A DNA stretch of 64,000 bases from Phoronis australis (lineage: Eukaryota; Phoronida; Phoronidae). Below the pieces are notes generated by a model. The model did no database searches. It was not told the origin of the DNA and worked only from the letters and a program-made list of their open reading frames with translations. The DNA is taken from NCBI GenBank assembly GCA_002633005.1, contig NMRA01000308.1, positions 352,455 to 416,454 on the forward strand. Reading direction: 5' to 3'. The position numbers and the translations under genes are program-made. The number at the start of each line of letters is the position of its first letter. Within the stretch, counting starts at the first letter, position 1. Positions 49,801 through 56,924 of the stretch are shown here, piece by piece.

Positions 49801-52204
49801 TGGACTGAAAGCATCTTATCTATAGTCAAGAAGCCGCACTCATACCTTTCTTCTACCTCTTTCTTGTGTTCCAACAACTTTCTGGTTTCTTCCTCAAAGT
49901 CTACACTAGCGTTACTTATCTTAGGACTAGTATCTCCAGCTGCAACATCTATGCTGGTCGATCTAAGAACAAAAGATGCACAGGGATCATTATGAACAAG
50001 TATTAAGAATGACAACATGAACCACACATACCATGGAAGGTCACTTTACATTTTAACCTAAGTTTCAGTACCACTGACTTAGAACTTGGTAAATCTATCA
50101 AAACTGCGCCAGAAATATAATCAATTTGGCTTGAGACAGTGTGAACAATACTGACTCTACTCTGACCGCCTGCGCTCGGTTTGACCACAGATACTGTATA
50201 CTATGATCTGACACACTTGACAATTACATCACTAACAAAATACTGTGTGTGAAATTTCATACGGGTCATAATGAAGAATTACTTTTGTGATACAGCTGAC
50301 AGCTATATATAGCCACAGTAAGCTTCTTAAGATAGATGTTGAATATCAGTTTATGTTTATGCTACCTTGGACACAATTTTGATTAGTTATAAGAAAAAAA
50401 ACAACAAATGAAAGTGAAAACCATCCACTTCATTTCTCGGCCACGTTCCTGAAACTTTTGTTTATAAAAGCATCACCAAAGTTGCTCGTTTTTAATAGAC
50501 TTATTTGTCCTTCTGGACAGTTTTCACAGACACCCAACATTTTGGAAGGAACAATATCTTTAACTGAATGACAAGTCATGGTACTCCTGTAAACATCTAT
50601 GCTGCCACCTCCCAGTGTGGCTGACAGACAGGTGACTTCCTATAATAACCCTTTTTATGTTTCCGTTTGACCTTGAAGACACTGACTGTACTTGACTGTA
50701 CTGGCTTTCAATCTTCAATTAAATAAAGAACTACCGTATTTGCCGTAATAAGCGCCCAGGGCGCTTAGAAAAGTTCGGTTCAGGGGGGGGGGGCGCTTAT
50801 TATAACCCAAGGCGGTTGAAACCCGGTCTCCAAAACGGGTGAAATCGGAAGTTAAGATTCATCAAATTTACGCTCTGTGACGTATCTGTAATCTATGAAA
50901 GACTTTCAACAAAACTGTAGTGCCTTGCTATCAAACTTTGCTGCTAAATTACGATCATTTTACAGAAAATTGTGCTGAAATCCCAGGGCGAAAACTCGCC
51001 GACTGACTGCCTCGAAATCGCCGTCTTCGATATGACGACTTCAATGCTTGAATAAAAATGGTTTCGACTCAAGCAAATTACCTGAAATCCTCATTAAGTT
51101 TTATAAGTAGCGTCTCTTAGATTTTTGAAGTTCCCGTGGAGTCTGGATTAACGGAAGGTTTAAGTACAAATCTGTGCAACATCGTGCCATCTACATGTAT
51201 GATCGGTAACACTGCGAGAAAAATGTTGCGTTCTTTTTGAAGTGCTGCGTTACCTTGAAGTGTAAAGTCACGGCTAAATACAAACTAGCAGTGCCGCTGG
51301 TGGTCTAGAAGACCCGTGCAAAATTTTTTTGATAAGTTGAAGACGTTACTGTAGCCGAGTTTTAGGACTGTAGGTACGTCATTGTTCGCATGTACACGTT
51401 CATGGACTGGGCGCTTATTTCAGCAAATTCTGAAAACGCGTGGGGGGGAGCTTATAGGGGCATGGGCGGTTATTACGGCGAATACGGTACTCTAAAATGT
51501 TGATTGCTGGATTATTTGTTCAAGATGGGAAGAGTATAAGGACATTCTGTCCTGTCCTGTCTAGGCATTTTCCATCCACTGCAGGATGTAGCCCTCCTAC
51601 AATGCCTTCCAATTTGTTCGGTCTATTGCTGCTCTCATCATGGTTTCCATTGACAGGCATTGACATGCATATGTCCCAAAAAGAAAGTGGAAAACAGAGC
51701 CTGGATGCTTTCAAACGTTCTAGATATGATCGATAAGTTACAGTAATTACCATCACCATGTGACCTAATGAATAAAGTCACTCTATTGACAATTATCCCC
51801 CTAGTGAAACTGAAAAGTTGATAGAACCCATCCTCCTGAGTCCTGACCATGTGACACTCAGGCTGCAAAAATCATTCTCCAAAGCAATAGGGATGTTTAC
51901 AGGCAACATGTCTTAGATGGGTTAGTCAGCTGGTCAGTATGAGCCATAATTTGTTGAAAAACTTTCAGGGTATGGCGGCCATGTGAGAAGACTAATCCTC
52001 TGCGCCAACTGCGATGGCCCAGTTCAGACGGTGGCACCGTCCGCCCACTTCTGTGTGTGGCTGTGACGATCGATGGTGAAGACGTGCGAAAGGGCGAACA
52101 CTGTGTGTGATAATTGTGTTAATTACCGGTAAATTATACCTAATTTTCAGGGGAGAATCGTCTTCTGCATCAAAAAACTCTTCAGATTCACTCTCTGATG
52201 ACAT
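28637..52204 (-). CDS. WDR44: WDR44 (rabphilin-11 type Rab11 effector), complete, 20 coding exons
   Basis: A WD40 scaffold of the recycling endosome that binds GTP-Rab11 and, in vertebrates, acts in export tubules and restrains ciliogenesis. Exons in gene order: 52140-52204, 49846-49962, 49153-49285, 47646-48215, 46436-46621, 45758-45937, 44554-44690, 42732-42815, 42217-42278, 41227-41291, 40298-40375, 39412-39556, 38425-38498, 37602-37700, 36615-36737, 34604-34795, 33384-33485, 32788-32903, 30387-30514, 28637-28824. They total 2,844 nt (947 residues plus stop; the human protein is a little over 900), and every junction is GT-AG with agreeing phase. Residues 9-15 (EFFDAED) form a FFAT motif for VAP proteins at the ER. 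About 43-126 is a charged coiled coil and 277-288 is proline/basic. About 400-510 is the likely Rab11-binding part, and about 556-947 is a WD40 propeller. Confidence 0.97.
29700..30110 (-). repeat. Copy of the ~145-bp degenerate repeat family of the FXR intron, reverse orientation
   Basis: Located in the WDR44 intron between exons 19 and 20. Read on the minus strand it shows the family's landmarks in order: a -TTTCATGAAATTTTGCAAATAGG-like core (split here between 30,040 and 30,065), a GGTGGC/TAGTGGC block, and GGATAGATCCAAATAGC near 29,740. The block at 56,925-59,650 carries the same landmarks on the plus strand. Confidence 0.55.
30387..30514 (-). CDS. WDR44: WDR44 exon 19 (WD repeat 6)
   Basis: Residues 843-885, CDGKYICCGSEDRLVYIWRT then ARRDRNIYWEAF. 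Acceptor GTTCTTTCAG, donor TTCAGAG|GTAAAT. Confidence 0.97.
30623..30835. repeat. Minisatellite in WDR44 intron, 43-bp unit, about 5 copies
   Basis: CAACCATGTGTGAGTGAAAG then GTGTTTCACAAGTACACTGTGCA. Two variants (CACAACC and ATTAACC junctions) are present. It lies about 110 bp upstream (gene sense) of the acceptor of exon 19. Confidence 0.93.
32656..32712. repeat. Minisatellite, 14-bp unit, 4 copies
   Basis: GAGGCTGTGGTGTA repeated, the last copy reading GTGGAGTG. It sits 75 bp beyond the donor of WDR44 exon 18. Confidence 0.9.
32788..32903 (-). CDS. WDR44: WDR44 exon 18 (WD repeat 5)
   Basis: Residues 805-842, VLVTSNDSRIRLYDLRDLTL then NSSSQIRASF. Acceptor GTTTGCAG, donor TTCAG|GTGAGC. 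Confidence 0.97.
33384..33485 (-). CDS. WDR44: WDR44 exon 17
   Basis: Residues 771-804, QLKYYTVINVRSTRGKNAKG then HKITGIESLPGEDK. Acceptor ATTTTACAG, donor GATAAG|GTTAGT. Confidence 0.97.
33571..33806. repeat. Minisatellite, 22-bp unit, about 10 copies
   Basis: AACTACAGCCTGTTAGAAAT plus AT. The left copies are identical and the right ones diverge (CAACCTG, CCTACTAGAAGT). It begins about 85 bp upstream (gene sense) of exon 17. Confidence 0.94.
34604..34795 (-). CDS. WDR44: WDR44 exon 16 (WD repeats 3-4)
   Basis: Residues 707-770, FLSGSLDGKLRLWNIPDKKV, FCQNGKFAVVGTYDGRCIFY. The most conserved exon of the gene. Confidence 0.98.
34854..35083. mobile_element. Small non-autonomous transposon (MITE) in WDR44 intron
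   Basis: 230 bp with inverted termini CAGTGGTGGATTTAGG (left) and CCTGGATCCACCCCTG (right), adjoining G-runs and C-runs. It has no coding capacity. It separates two copies of a ~38-bp flanking sequence (GATCACAGTCCATACCCCTG at 34,821 and GATCCCAGTCCATGCCCCTG at 35,102), so it may have inserted into a short tandem repeat. No clear 8-bp target duplication was seen. Confidence 0.75.
35350..35411. repeat. Tandem duplication, ~30-bp unit, 2 copies
   Basis: GTGAGCCATGATGTCATGGTT repeated in the WDR44 intron between exons 15 and 16. Each copy holds the palindrome CCATGATGTCATGG. Confidence 0.8.
36615..36737 (-). CDS. WDR44: WDR44 exon 15 (WD repeats 2-3)
   Basis: Residues 666-706, SSMDKTVRLWHTSRRECLCC then FQHIDFVTAIAFHPR. 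Nearly identical to the vertebrate protein. Confidence 0.98.
37602..37700 (-). CDS. WDR44: WDR44 exon 14 (WD repeat 2, first half)
   Basis: Residues 633-665, TPFMKKSFCTYRGHTADVLD then VSWSK. The G-H-T-A-D-x-x-D-x-S-W-S-K block is diagnostic for WDR44. Confidence 0.97.
38425..38498 (-). CDS. WDR44: WDR44 exon 13
   Basis: Residues 608-632, a variable loop between blades 1 and 2 (GPTPTQDGVATVTEDTASIS). Acceptor CTTTTGTAAAG, donor GATGAG|GTTTGT. Confidence 0.9.
38814..39184. repeat. Minisatellite, ~65-bp unit, about 6 copies
   Basis: TTGGCTCTTACATGTGAAAA then TAACCGTCATCAACAGACGG then AGACACAGTTGTGCGTGTTT. Left copies carry CATCAACAG and right copies CATCGACAG. Located in the intron between WDR44 exons 12 and 13. 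Confidence 0.93.
39185..39398. repeat. Minisatellite, 32-34-bp unit, about 6 copies
   Basis: GTGTGTAGCACACTCACAAC plus CATGTTGTGCCT, directly following the 65-bp array and sharing its TTGTGCGTGT segment, so it probably grew out of that array. It ends 14 bp from the donor of WDR44 exon 12. Confidence 0.93.
39412..39556 (-). CDS. WDR44: WDR44 exon 12 (WD repeat 1)
   Basis: Residues 560-607, GAIWIMKFSYCGRLLATGGQ then DNMLRVWVLKDSF. Strongly conserved first blade. A minisatellite ends about 14 bp beyond its donor. Confidence 0.97.
39793..39868. repeat. Minisatellite, 19-bp unit, 4 copies
   Basis: CTTATAACCAGTAAGTGCA repeated, the last copy with an insertion (CTTGT). Each unit contains CAG|TAAGT, close to a splice donor on the plus strand, antisense to the gene. 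Confidence 0.9.
40298..40375 (-). CDS. WDR44: WDR44 exon 11
   Basis: Residues 534-559, with KGPFDFENLKQCQDLSGEHS, the conserved lead-in to the first WD repeat. Acceptor TTTGTTTCAG, donor CACTCG|GTAGGA. Confidence 0.95.
41227..41291 (-). CDS. WDR44: WDR44 exon 10
   Basis: Residues 512-533 (LHGDETSSEDEELPDSQRLF), an acidic serine stretch just before the propeller. Acceptor GTTTGTTCCAG, donor TTCAGA|GTATGC. Confidence 0.9.
41658..41960. repeat. Minisatellite, 17-bp unit, about 18 copies
   Basis: TTGAGAGTAAAATCAAC repeated almost without error. A central block of four or five units reads GAGAGCAAAATC instead, marking a single mutation spread by local duplication. Located in the intron between WDR44 exons 9 and 10. 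Confidence 0.96.
42217..42278 (-). CDS. WDR44: WDR44 exon 9
   Basis: Residues 491-511, basic KRLKKLFGRTVHKIKSVTDE, matching the K-K-F-L-G-K / K-V-K-S-V-x-D-E region of vertebrate WDR44. Donor GATGAAG|GTAAGT. Confidence 0.95.
42732..42815 (-). CDS. WDR44: WDR44 exon 8
   Basis: Residues 463-490, an acidic Ser/Asn/Asp linker (TNEDDTKSIDSINSNPDDK). Acceptor TTATTTGTTCAG, donor AAAAA|GTATGT. Confidence 0.88.
44554..44690 (-). CDS. WDR44: WDR44 exon 7
   Basis: Residues 418-462 plus two bases. EILEMVGLHNLDTGETIPLS and NPLSIHILKRT match the conserved N-L-D-T-G-E-x-I-P-L-S and N-P-L-x-x-H-I-x-R-R-T blocks. Confidence 0.96.
45020..45189. repeat. Minisatellite, 34-bp unit, 5 copies
   Basis: GTATTCATGTAAACAACACA plus CGGTGCTAAGACCA, the copies essentially identical, in the intron between WDR44 exons 6 and 7. 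Confidence 0.95.
45758..45937 (-). CDS. WDR44: WDR44 exon 6
   Basis: Residues 358-417, ending GLPRPRSKSGRLLTDK, which aligns with the conserved R-P-R-S-x-S-G-R-x-L-T-D block of vertebrate WDR44 before the Rab11-binding region. Donor GACAAG|GTAATA. Confidence 0.93.
46436..46621 (-). CDS. WDR44: WDR44 exon 5
   Basis: Residues 296-357, including STLGLPAGDENDLRRIPSMQ. Acceptor GTGCTTTAG, donor ACTGAG|GTTAGA. Weakly conserved linker placed by phase and position. Confidence 0.85.
46777..47210. repeat. Minisatellite, 54-bp unit, 8 copies
   Basis: CTCAATATACAGCTGTTTAC then ATAGGCTATATGGTGAAG then TGACAGTCACACATAA. Period 54 from CTCAATATAC at 46,777 and 46,831. The length is a multiple of three, so long open frames run on both strands; they are artefacts of the repeat. 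Located in the intron between WDR44 exons 4 and 5. Confidence 0.95.
47646..48215 (-). CDS. WDR44: WDR44 exon 4 (long low-complexity exon)
   Basis: Residues 106-295, 570 bp. It finishes the coiled coil (EAERQAQQRELRRQKLDLLR), then is Ser/Thr/Asp-rich, and ends with proline/basic PPVAPPRRKKKIKSSYAE, comparable with the proline-rich segment of vertebrate WDR44. Acceptor GTTTTGACTTCAG, donor GCTGAG|GTTTGT. Confidence 0.9.
48830..48935. repeat. Minisatellite, 32-bp unit, about 3.5 copies
   Basis: ACTCACTACATTCATACATA plus CAATGCATGAAC repeated in the intron between WDR44 exons 3 and 4. A degenerate copy precedes it at 48,810. Confidence 0.9.
49153..49285 (-). CDS. WDR44: WDR44 exon 3 (coiled coil)
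   Basis: Residues 61-105, nearly all Lys/Glu/Gln/Arg (RKQEEQEIEEQLAALERKKQ). Acceptor TTGCTTTAG, donor GTTTGTTTG|GTAAAT. An alternative donor nine bases earlier (GAATGAA|GTTTGT) would remove three residues without changing frame. Confidence 0.85.
49846..49962 (-). CDS. WDR44: WDR44 exon 2
   Basis: Residues 22-60. Acceptor TTTTGTTCTTAG, donor GAAAG|GTATGAG. Begins the charged coiled coil (FEEETRKLLEHKKEVEE). Poorly conserved region; placed by splice sites and phase. Confidence 0.85.
50734..51487. mobile_element. Non-autonomous DNA transposon with TA target, 754 bp, in WDR44 intron 1
   Basis: Left end CCGTATTTGCCGTAATAAGC and right end CCGTAATAACCGCCC read in inverse before AATACGG; both ends are followed inward by C/G runs and a GCGCTTATT / AGCTTATAGG block. 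TA flanks each side (50,732-50,733 and 51,488-51,489). No transposase frame is present. TA duplication suggests mobilisation by a Tc1/mariner-type enzyme. Confidence 0.7.
52140..52204 (-). CDS. WDR44: WDR44 exon 1 (FFAT motif)
   Basis: Residues 1-21, starting MSSESESEEFFDAEDDSPLK. ATG is at 52,202-52,204 and the donor is AAAATTAG|GTATAA. The acidic tract before EFFDA is the classical setting of a VAP-binding FFAT motif and matches the start of vertebrate WDR44. Confidence 0.95.
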
Positions 52205-52506
52205 TTTCGTAAGGATACATTGACAGAATCACAACTCAATTTCAGGCTTTGTAGGAGGTTCCGCTCACACGAAAAGAAACAACTTCGAGAGTGCCTCACC
52301 TATAAACAATAATACCACCAGCAGGGCTTCAAATTATAGCAAATGTGGGAACCAATAGACATATATCAGTAGATTTTGTCCATTGTATTTTGAGGTGTAC
52401 ATACCCGTGACATCGGTGTAATATGTCTTCTGCTTGTAGTCGACGAAATGTTTCTTCTTCTTTTTAGTTAGAGTAAGCGGCCTCACACACCCTGCGTCGA
52501 TCCAAG
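52205..52506. promoter_or_regulatory. Probable bidirectional promoter, WDR44 / FMR1-FXR
   Basis: 302 bp separate the divergent start codons of WDR44 (52,204, minus) and the FXR-family gene (52,507, plus). No TATA box is evident on either side. The plus-strand start sits in CCAAGATGG, a YY1-like sequence common at housekeeping starts. A pyrimidine tract ending CTTCTTCTTTTTAG at about 52,469 could be an acceptor for an upstream non-coding exon, so the true transcription starts are unknown. Confidence 0.6.
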
Positions 52507-55476
52507 ATGGATGAACTTGAAGTCGAAGTTTGTGGTTGTAATGGCGTGTTTTATCGGGTAATCGAAACGTAAATTTTGATTAAAGGCGTTTTTAGTAAAA
52601 TCATTGTATTATAGAAGTATCGGCGCAACATGATGCCTAGTTTTACGTTGAAGATTGGTTGAATTGTTCTGTCAAAGTGAAAAATTAGCTACCTTTTTGT
52701 GGGAATTAATGTCAAGTATTCCAAGAAATTTGCCAATTTGATCAATTGTTATGTGAATGAGTGACAGATTTCGTTATTGAAAATGTGAGAACAAATCCAT
52801 TGTTAACAATCATTGTTGATTCAGGTCACTTTTACCAGTGTTTACGTCTGAGTTGGATTTAGTCCCTAATTTGAGAACCGGTTTCTTGCACTTATTAATA
52901 GAATTGTAGGCACTGCCACTGGTCTGGTGACTGGTCGGATATAGCAGTGCCTGATTTTGAGAATAAGTTTCATCCACTAAGTAACAGGCCCGTTATTCAG
53001 TGATTGCCTGGTTCTCTAAATCAGGGACCACTAGTATATATATGTCCAGTGCCCTGATGCTTCCTTCAAATTTCAAATCAATGTTAGTGAACTCAAGAGT
53101 TGGACTAGCCCCTCAGTTTGCCGGTTAGGGGCTATAATACGGATTTCGTCCTGTGTACTTTAAATGGGCGGTAGGCCAAACCCGGTTACTGATTGGGAGT
53201 TTTCACTTTGTCAAAAATACGTTGTACTCTTAAAACTATGACTTAAACTTTCTTCAGTGTTCCTTTCTACTTCTACACATATCTTCGATGAAGTATAGCT
53301 ACGGCAATTAAGGTAACTTTGGTGAAGAATTCCGACTTTTTGGTCATTGTTAACTTTTTCACCACGTGCGCGATAACCACAAAGTATTTCAACAGAGTTA
53401 CGTGAGTTAGGCAAAGGCAGCAGGCTTTATCCAGGATTTGTCCAAAATGGGGTTCCCAATATTCCAAGGCATCCATGATTCCAACTACGCGTTATCCTCA
53501 CTCCACCACCATCATTCACGAGTAACCCCTTCCCCCCACACACAGTGAGGTTTTTTTACAAAAAAATGCATTGAACAAGGCTTTTACATCTAAGTTTACA
53601 AAAACAGCTCCCTTGTAGTGAGCTTTAAATTACTAAAAAAAACTGAGTGAATCAAGACGTACATGTCTAAATTTATGAAAACGGCCAAATAGTTTATTAA
53701 ACAGGTATTGCAGATATTGCGATAAGAGCATTGTTTTTGGTGATCTCAAGTCAAATTATTGTTATAAAGTTGATCATATCTTCTTACCTTGCTTTAATAT
53801 TCTGTACAATGAGTTTCCAACACAAGAAAAATGCACAGATGATGTGTGGTATATATTTTGGCAACAGGTGTCACTGCTGCTCCATATTAAGATGCACATA
53901 GAAAAGAATGAAATGGGCGCAAACTCAAATATTTTAAATGCGCATATTTTTGTAGCACATCGCTTTTGATGTTTTTAAAAAAGATGAAAAACATGAAAGT
54001 ACAGCTCTGAAACACCAGTTTGGAGTTAACTAAGGTTGGTGTCCCCGTATAAAGTACTGAATTGCAGTGAGATATAAGACCGCTGAAAGCAGAGACACTC
54101 TGGCAACCACACAGGTAGTAATGATTGACATGTGTACTAAATACTTTGAAAATAGTTTGAACATTGTAACTTTGTATATTCCTTTCTGAGATGAAAAGGA
54201 CAACTTCTCTCTTGAACAATAGCACATCTTTCATTAACTGGGACTCCTAGTAATCTTACAATGTGGGTGTCCAAACAGGAGAAATTCTGATTGATGGGCA
54301 TCCAAATGATACATTGGGCGTCCTTGCCAGGGTGTCCAGATTAATGCTAGGGCATCCAAATGGACATACTTTGCATGAAAGCCTGAAAGGCAGTAGCGCG
54401 TGACTGAGCGAAGCATTTGACACTTGCAAATAGCATGGGAAGGTATCAGGTGAAATTTGTAAGATTTGTTTGCCATGGACTTTTTATTTGTCAGCATGCG
54501 TGATTTCACGTAACTTCCTCAAAATGGCACCCAGTAAGAGAAACTCGAGCAAACTGTGGCAGATTTTCATTGATTTGTTCAAATTATCTTGACTGAATCA
54601 CCTCCAGACTTATGGTATGTTTAATAATAACTCCATGTGCATATATGCTTGTTTCATTTGATTTTATATTCTGTATTTTGAAATTCTTAACTTTTTGTTG
54701 GGATGTACTATCGCCCCAGTATGCCTGCAGCATCCAGGGCGATGTAATTGCCTGTAGTTGGACTTACATACTATGCTCTGTATATGCTGGAAGTCTCAGC
54801 GCATAAATCCTTTTTAACACAGGAGTGCTAGGGATATTTTTTCTGCTTCCTACACCTAGAGTAGGTGCAAGTGGTAAAAGTGATAGTTGTAGTTTTTGTT
54901 AGCTTCATGGCAGAAAGCTGCATTGATAGGCACACTGGATTGTTCAATTGTGACTTTAATCCCTTTGACCTTATGAAAGCTTTTCTGGATTGTTCAATTG
55001 TGACTATAATCCCTTTGACCTTATGAAAGCTTTTCTGATTCTAATGTAGCATCCTATTTCTTTAGAGTGTATGGCCATTTACTATAGATGTATTTAGGAA
55101 CAAAGCAATGCCCACTTTCTGAATTTATTGATGGTTAATGGTCAACTGTATTGGAGGTCACACTGACACTGTTTAGTTCTAGCATGAAGTGAGACATTTA
55201 ACTTTTAAATCCGAGCGCAGTTACATTTCATGAATATGTGTCGGAACAATTGCACAGCTTTATATAAAACCAAATTTCTGCAGAAAAAAAATCGACCTGA
55301 TTTCTAAACATGAAAAATCTGTCATTCACAGTCTGTAGACTGAATTTACTTTGAACTGATTGTGCATTATAGGTTGTAAAATTTACTAAACAGTCTTTAC
55401 TTGCATTTCATGTATATTTTCAGGTGTTTGTAAAAGATGTTCATAGTGATGGTCTCACGGTGGCATTTGAAAATAA
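52507..55476 (+). CDS. FMR1/FXR-family RNA-binding protein, first two exons (gene continues past window)
   Basis: Translational regulator of the fragile X family, normally with two N-terminal Tudor (Agenet) domains, KH domains and an RGG region. Exon 1 is 52,507-52,557 (MDELEVEVCGCNGVFYR, donor CGG|GTAATC) and exon 2 is 55,424-55,476 (VFVKDVHSDGLTVAFEN, acceptor TATTTTCAG, donor AATAA|GTAAGT). Coding lengths 51 and 53 bp and the splice phases equal those of human FMR1 exons 1 and 2. Together they cover most of the first Tudor domain; exon 3 (usually beginning WQP) was not found up to 64,000, so intron 2 exceeds 8.5 kb. Vertebrates have FMR1, FXR1 and FXR2, invertebrates usually one gene, so I give no paralogue symbol. 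The Cys residues at 9 and 11 replace Arg and Ser of human FMR1. Confidence 0.95.
52859..53033. mobile_element. Small fold-back element in FXR intron 1
   Basis: Left AGTCCCTAATTTGAGAACCGG and right CTGGTTCTCTAAATCAGGGACCA are inverted repeats of about 20 bp. An inner pair, AGGCACTGCC (about 52,908) and GCAGTGCCT (about 52,944), nests inside. About 175 bp, non-coding. No obvious flanking duplication. Confidence 0.6.
54930..55036. repeat. Tandem duplication, 48-bp unit, 2 copies
   Basis: CTGGATTGTTCAATTGTGAC then TTTAATCCCTTTGACCTTATGAAAGCTTTT, repeated once in FXR intron 1 with a single substitution. Confidence 0.9.
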
Positions 55477-56924
55477 GTAAGTAACAGGATTATATTTACT
55501 TGTAGAATAAGTAAGTAAGACAATGACTGACACTTATTGCCCAGTTCAATCTTTGTTGAAGCAAGGGTCAATTTTTAGCACTAGATGTATCCAGCTATTG
55601 TGCGCTTACTTTATTCATCAACGAACAAAAAAGGTTTAACTATTCACACAACAGACAAAGTGCGTATTCCAGATGTGAAATACCTGTTCATGTATTTTTG
55701 AACTTCATGTTGTAGTTGTGTTGTACATTCCACTAATTGACTCCGCAGTGCTCGATTTGGTGACCTGCAGGTCACCGATGTGACCTCAGATTGTGTTTGG
55801 CGACCTTGGAAAAATCTCACAGTTGTCATTGCAAGAATCAAAGCCAGATCATTAACTTTGATTCACAATTGTTCCGTTAATTTCGTGCAAACAGTGCATT
55901 TGCCCACAGCAGTCAACACAAATCAAACACGCACTTAAATTCCAACAGGAAGTAAACAGATTGTTCAGCAAAAATCGGGCAAGATCTGTGAAATATGTGC
56001 CACCAGTTTATGTGGTGGTGTGTTATCTATGTTTGTTTATTGGAGGGAGGAATTGAGTTAGAGAATGAATGAACATTCATGGGGAGATACTGGAGAGGAA
56101 TTCTCAAGATACTGAGTGTGCATGCTACGACCTCTACAAAGATTACATTTGGCAACCTGGGATTTTGGCAACCTCAGATCTTGTTTAGTGACCTGGGATT
56201 TTTGCCACATTGCCAAGTGCGACTTGGCGTTAAGCTAAGCGTTGAGCGCTGCACTGTAGTTAGTGCTTCTCACAGTTCATGGCATAAATTGGTTTAGTGA
56301 CATCATCAACCAAATTGTGATCAAACCTCAATACGTCGCAGCTGAGATACAACCAGGTAAGCTAGAGTGCATGCTTCACTCTTGATATTCCTCAGCTTAT
56401 TGTGTGTGTGATGTCACCAACTTGTTCCATATTAGTATACTGAAGGGATGATAACAGCAGGCAGTTGTTGGGATGGGCTTTTGATTTTTTACGTTGTATG
56501 AACATTAAGTATAAGTTAAACATCTGGGTCTATAGTTTTTAGAGTTGGAATGCCTTGCCCTGTATTTCTAAGATTTGAATGGAAAAGTCTCTTTTTAGTC
56601 ATTTCAGTTTTAAGCACTCCAGATTATTGTCTTAGAATGAGGAACATTGAATGGGTTATCTTCCATTTTTGTCCGAACTGTCAAGATATGTTTTTCCCAT
56701 AATTGCTCAGCTGTAATGACGTTTGTATAAAATGTGTGGAAGCCTTTAGATATTTCTGTTCATTAGCAATAATTTCTGACTGTGAACACACTGCCATTTG
56801 AAAACCAGCTTGAGAGCTTTCTATTTTTATGTTCTGGAATGTTTGGTTAACTTTTTGTCAAGTTCCTTTGACTACCACTAGATTTTCTAGACCATGACAA
56901 ACCCCAAGGTTCTGCATTTTTGTG

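Noticed and set aside
56150-56260. Exon 3 of the fragile X gene (TGGCAACC suggested W-Q-P)
   Set aside because: It belongs to a local repeated GGCAACCTGGGATTTTGG sequence without the expected following residues or splice sites.
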